A DNA stretch of 64,000 bases from Enterocola sp045611845 (GTDB taxonomy: Bacteria; Bacteroidota; Bacteroidia; Bacteroidales; Paludibacteraceae): the NCBI GenBank assembly GCA_045611845.1, contig JAZKXZ010000007.1, forward strand, positions 1 to 64,000. The letters run 5' to 3'. Below are positions 61,487-64,000 of this stretch, in pieces. Position 1 is the stretch's first letter; each line of letters starts with the position of its first letter. Under the pieces are notes generated by a model that had not been told where the DNA came from, ran no database searches, and worked only from the letters and a program-made list of their open reading frames with translations. A program made the translations under genes and the position numbers.

Positions 61487-61534
61487 GTATTAACAAAATT
61501 GTTTAACAAAATTGTTTAACAATTTTGTTAATAC
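61487..61534. promoter_or_regulatory. Palindromic operator of the TetR-efflux operon
   Basis: Arms of 17 bases (61487-61503 and 61518-61534, GTATTAACAAAATTGTT and its complement) flank a 14-base centre. Seen another way, the site is three adjacent 13-base units: TAACAAAATTGTT twice and the mirror form TAACAATTTTGTT. It lies 50 bp upstream of the tetR-type gene, overlapping a TTTCTTTG promoter-like box (61480-61487). Autoregulation by the TetR protein is the obvious reading. Confidence 0.8.
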
Positions 61535-61584
61535 AATAAGAAAAACAACCTCAACAAATATAAATCACTTTATATCAAGTACAT

Positions 61585-62211
61585 ATGACAAGAAATATAC
61601 AAACAAATAGCGAAGAACGTATACTAAAAGCTGCAGAAGAACTTTTTCTTGCTAAAGGTTACGACAATACAAAAACCACACAAATTGCAGAAAAAGCAGG
61701 CGTCACACATGCCATGCTTCACTATTATTTTAGGACAAAGGAGCATCTTTTTGACCACATTGTAAATGAAAAAATGCAATTTATATTGAAATCCATTTCT
61801 CAACCTCTTTCACATAATGAATGTTCATTTTCTGAACGTATTAAAAGTATAATAGAAGCCCATTTCAATTTTCTTATAGATAATCCCAACTTACCACGAT
61901 TTATAATAAATGAGGTTCTTACAAATAAAGAACGTTGCAACTTAATGCTTGAAAAAGTTACACCTATGATAAATCTGATGGCAAGTAGTTTACAAAATGA
62001 AGCGGATAGAGCTGCAGAAAAGGGAGAGATAGAATCTATAGACATTAAAATGTTAATGTTAGATATTTTATCACTAAACGTAATGACATTTATTACATTC
62101 CCATTCTTTGATAGTGTTTTCCCAAGTTCTGAGGAACAAAAAAATATATTTTTAGCAGCACGTAAAACAGAGAACATCACATTAATACTGAAAAGAATAC
62201 AAAAAATATAG
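61585..62211 (+). CDS. TetR/AcrR family transcriptional regulator
   Basis: A 208-residue repressor type. The helix-turn-helix lies at residues about 30-50 (TKTTQIAEKAGVTHAMLHYYFRTKEHLF), with the usual YYFxxKExL end. The C-terminal ligand domain is helical and not diagnostic. It begins 4 bp before the TolC gene's start region and heads the efflux operon, so it most likely represses its own operon through the palindrome at 61487-61534. The inducer is unknown. Confidence 0.93.
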   Translation: MTRNIQTNSEERILKAAEELFLAKGYDNTKTTQIAEKAGVTHAMLHYYFRTKEHLFDHIVNEKMQFILKSISQPLSHNECSFSERIKSIIEAHFNFLIDNPNLPRFIINEVLTNKERCNLMLEKVTPMINLMASSLQNEADRAAEKGEIESIDIKMLMLDILSLNVMTFITFPFFDSVFPSSEEQKNIFLAARKTENITLILKRIQKI

Positions 62212-62214
62212 ATT

Positions 62215-63492
62215 ATGAAATTAAGATTATTCACCTTTATTCTCTTACTATGCACTATAAACCTTAGTGCACAAACTCTAGAAGAATGTAGAGAACTAGC
62301 AAGAGAAAATTATCCAGAAATTAAGCAATACGACTTAATTTCTCAAACGGAAGACTATTCTGTTTCTAATGCAAAACGAGCTTGGATTCCTCAAATAATA
62401 CTATCTGCACAAGCCACATACCAATCTGCCACAGTTACATATCCAGAAGCTCTTAGTAATTTACTTATTGCTCATGGTATGGAAAATGTGGAAATACAAA
62501 AAGACCAATATAAAATAGCATTAGACATATACCAAAATATCTGGGATGGTGGTGTAGCAAAGGCAAACGAAGAAATTGCTAAAGCTGAAGCTGAGGCACA
62601 ACGTCGCAATGTAGATGTAAACCTTTACGAATTATATTCTCGCATAGACAATCTATACTTTGGTATTTTGCTCCTTGAAGAAAAACAAAAGCAAACAAAC
62701 ATGCGCATTGAACTTCTAGAGAGCAATTTAAAGAAAATTAAATCATACGTACAAAATGGTGTTGCTATGCAATCAGATGCAGATGCACTTGAGGCAGAAA
62801 TTTTGGTAGCAAACCAACAACTTGACCAAATTAAAAATACAGAAGAGGCTTATAGACAAATGCTCAGCATTTTTATAGGCAAAGAATTAACAAACAATCC
62901 TCTTACAAGACCAGAAGAAGCTTCTCCAATGTCATATATAAACAACAGACCAGAACTTCAGATATTTGAAGCTAAAACAAATCAAATTCAGGCTCAAAAA
63001 AGAGCCATTACTGCCACTGTTATGCCACGTTTCAACCTGTTTGCACAAGGTTTTTATGGTTATCCTGGTCTTGATATGTTTAAAGCCATGAGTTCTACAG
63101 AATGGTCTCTCAATGGTATTGTTGGCATAAAGATGCAATGGAACATAGGTTCATTTTATACCTATAAAAACAACTTAAATAAACTAGAAACTGCTCAACG
63201 AACATTGGAAGTACAAAAAGAACTTTTTGAATTTAATACAACTCTAAAGACCACACAAGAAGATAAAGAAATAGAAAGACTCAAAAAAGCAATAGAGTCT
63301 GACGAGCAAATTGTTAAATTGCGTGAATCTGTTAGAAAAGCAGCAGAATCCAAACTAGAGAACGGCGATATAAACACCACCGATTTACTTCAAAAAATCA
63401 CAGATGAAAACATTGCTATTCAAAATAAGACTTGTCACGAAATAGAATTATTACAAGCAAAATACAGACTTAAACATACGTTAAACCAATAA
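62215..63492 (+). CDS. TolC-family outer-membrane efflux protein
   Basis: A 425-residue protein with a signal peptide (residues 1-19, ending LSA). The two internal repeats of long helices and short strands typical of TolC are visible: LEECRELARENYPEIKQYD at the start, and LNGIVGIKMQWNIGSFYTYKNNLNKLETAQRTLE and LENGDINTTDLLQKITDENIA in the second half. It forms the outer-membrane channel of a tripartite pump. It lies 3 bp after the regulator and 10 bp before the adaptor gene. Confidence 0.93.
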   Translation: MKLRLFTFILLLCTINLSAQTLEECRELARENYPEIKQYDLISQTEDYSVSNAKRAWIPQIILSAQATYQSATVTYPEALSNLLIAHGMENVEIQKDQYKIALDIYQNIWDGGVAKANEEIAKAEAEAQRRNVDVNLYELYSRIDNLYFGILLLEEKQKQTNMRIELLESNLKKIKSYVQNGVAMQSDADALEAEILVANQQLDQIKNTEEAYRQMLSIFIGKELTNNPLTRPEEASPMSYINNRPELQIFEAKTNQIQAQKRAITATVMPRFNLFAQGFYGYPGLDMFKAMSSTEWSLNGIVGIKMQWNIGSFYTYKNNLNKLETAQRTLEVQKELFEFNTTLKTTQEDKEIERLKKAIESDEQIVKLRESVRKAAESKLENGDINTTDLLQKITDENIAIQNKTCHEIELLQAKYRLKHTLNQ

Positions 63493-63502
63493 ATTTCAAG
63501 AT

Positions 63503-64000
63503 ATGAAAAAGATATTTTTATGCATATTACTTATCTCTGGTCTTTGTGCATGCACCTCTGAACAAAATTATGATGCCACAGGCACTATTGAAGCAACAGA
63601 AGTAACTATTTCAGCAGAAAGTATGGGAAAAATACTCTCTCTCACCGCAGAAGAAGGAAAAACAGTACAGGAAGGAGAAATTCTTGGAGAAATAGATAGC
63701 ACCCAACACTGTTTGCAGCGTAAACAATTACAAGCTCAACAAAATGCTCTTCTTAGCAGTAAACCAGACGTTCAAAAACAAGTTGCAGCCACAGAGGAGC
63801 AAATAAGTAAATTTAAAACAGAACTATCTCGCGTAGAAAATATGCTTAAAGATGGTGCTGCCACTCGAAAACAGTTTGATGATATTAAGGCACAAATTCG
63901 TATAGCCGAAGGACAAAAAGAAGCATTGCTTTCCACATTAAACAGCAACACTAGTACAATAAATAGCAATGCAATGGCTCTACAAGCACAAATAGACTTG
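63503..64000 (+). CDS. HlyD-family periplasmic adaptor lipoprotein, 3' end cut by the window
   Basis: The first 166 residues are visible. A lipobox ends at Cys17 (ISGLCAC), so the adaptor is a lipoprotein. Residues about 26-60 form the first half of the lipoyl/barrel-hybrid domain (TGTIEATEVTISAESMGKILSLTAEEGKTVQEGEILGEID). A long coiled-coil hairpin follows from about residue 65. This YbhG/HlyD-like build usually pairs with an ABC-type (MacB/YbhFSR) pump rather than an RND pump; the transporter gene should follow beyond the window. Confidence 0.9.
   Translation, partial: MKKIFLCILLISGLCACTSEQNYDATGTIEATEVTISAESMGKILSLTAEEGKTVQEGEILGEIDSTQHCLQRKQLQAQQNALLSSKPDVQKQVAATEEQISKFKTELSRVENMLKDGAATRKQFDDIKAQIRIAEGQKEALLSTLNSNTSTINSNAMALQAQIDL

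Noticed and set aside
1..64000. Search for insertion sequences, integrases, toxin-antitoxin or restriction genes
   Set aside because: No transposase, recombinase, toxin or methylase-restriction motif was recognised on either strand; the Bro-N gene is the only phage-like item.

Overview
The window is A+T-rich bacterial chromosome from a member of the Bacteroidota, most likely order Bacteroidales. The signs are: promoters of the Bacteroidetes type (TTG or TTTG, about 20 bp, then TAnnTTTG) with hardly any Shine-Dalgarno sequences; type IX secretion (T9SS) parts such as a PorP/SprF protein, CHU_C-type sorting domains and a GldF-GldG protein; a BspA-like leucine-rich-repeat protein; a DUF4491 protein; and the carboxynorspermidine route to spermidine. 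No insertion sequence, integrase, CRISPR array, rRNA or origin was recognised. Two tRNA genes are present (Ser-TGA, Gly-GCC).

Layout. 1-6.2 kb is a mixed stretch: a truncated AAA ATPase, tRNA-Ser, an LRR surface protein, a Bro-N (phage antirepressor-like) gene with look-alike terminators on both sides, an aminotransferase and a Cys/His/Pro-rich exported protein. 6.4-14.4 kb holds housekeeping genes: queH, gapA with a 39-residue lipoprotein in front, a TrmN6-type methyltransferase, a phosphoethanolamine transferase, tRNA-Gly, and a CNNM-type membrane protein cotranscribed with the two carboxynorspermidine enzymes. 14.5-34.4 kb is a T9SS adhesin region: a probable operon (1258-residue CHU_C protein, OmpA-like lipoprotein-free envelope protein, PorP/SprF) followed by two further CHU_C proteins of 1400 and 3028 residues, each with its own promoter and terminators. 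34.6-38.9 kb holds a DnaQ-type exonuclease, dnaN and a fused GldF-GldG protein.

39-55.6 kb is a plus-strand metabolic and envelope run: a PagL-like acyloxyacyl hydrolase, an anchored propeller protein, purL, a two-gene chromate transporter, an NrnA-type DHH phosphoesterase, a phosphoglycerate-mutase-like candidate homoserine kinase with thrC, a TPR protein and DsbD. 55.8-60.2 kb carries a second T9SS locus of three consecutive exported proteins in which only the smallest carries a sorting domain. The window closes with fructose-bisphosphate aldolase and a TetR-TolC-HlyD efflux operon (cut by the window end) behind a palindromic operator.

The most unusual feature is a repeat landscape confined to about 39-56 kb: GTTAGGA heptamer arrays whose first base is the last base of the stop codon of four different genes, a 100-bp element present once between genes and once in frame inside a gene, a heptamer array inside the acyloxyacyl hydrolase gene, and a 26-bp-arm inverted repeat. 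All were read directly from the sequence; their origin and role are inference.
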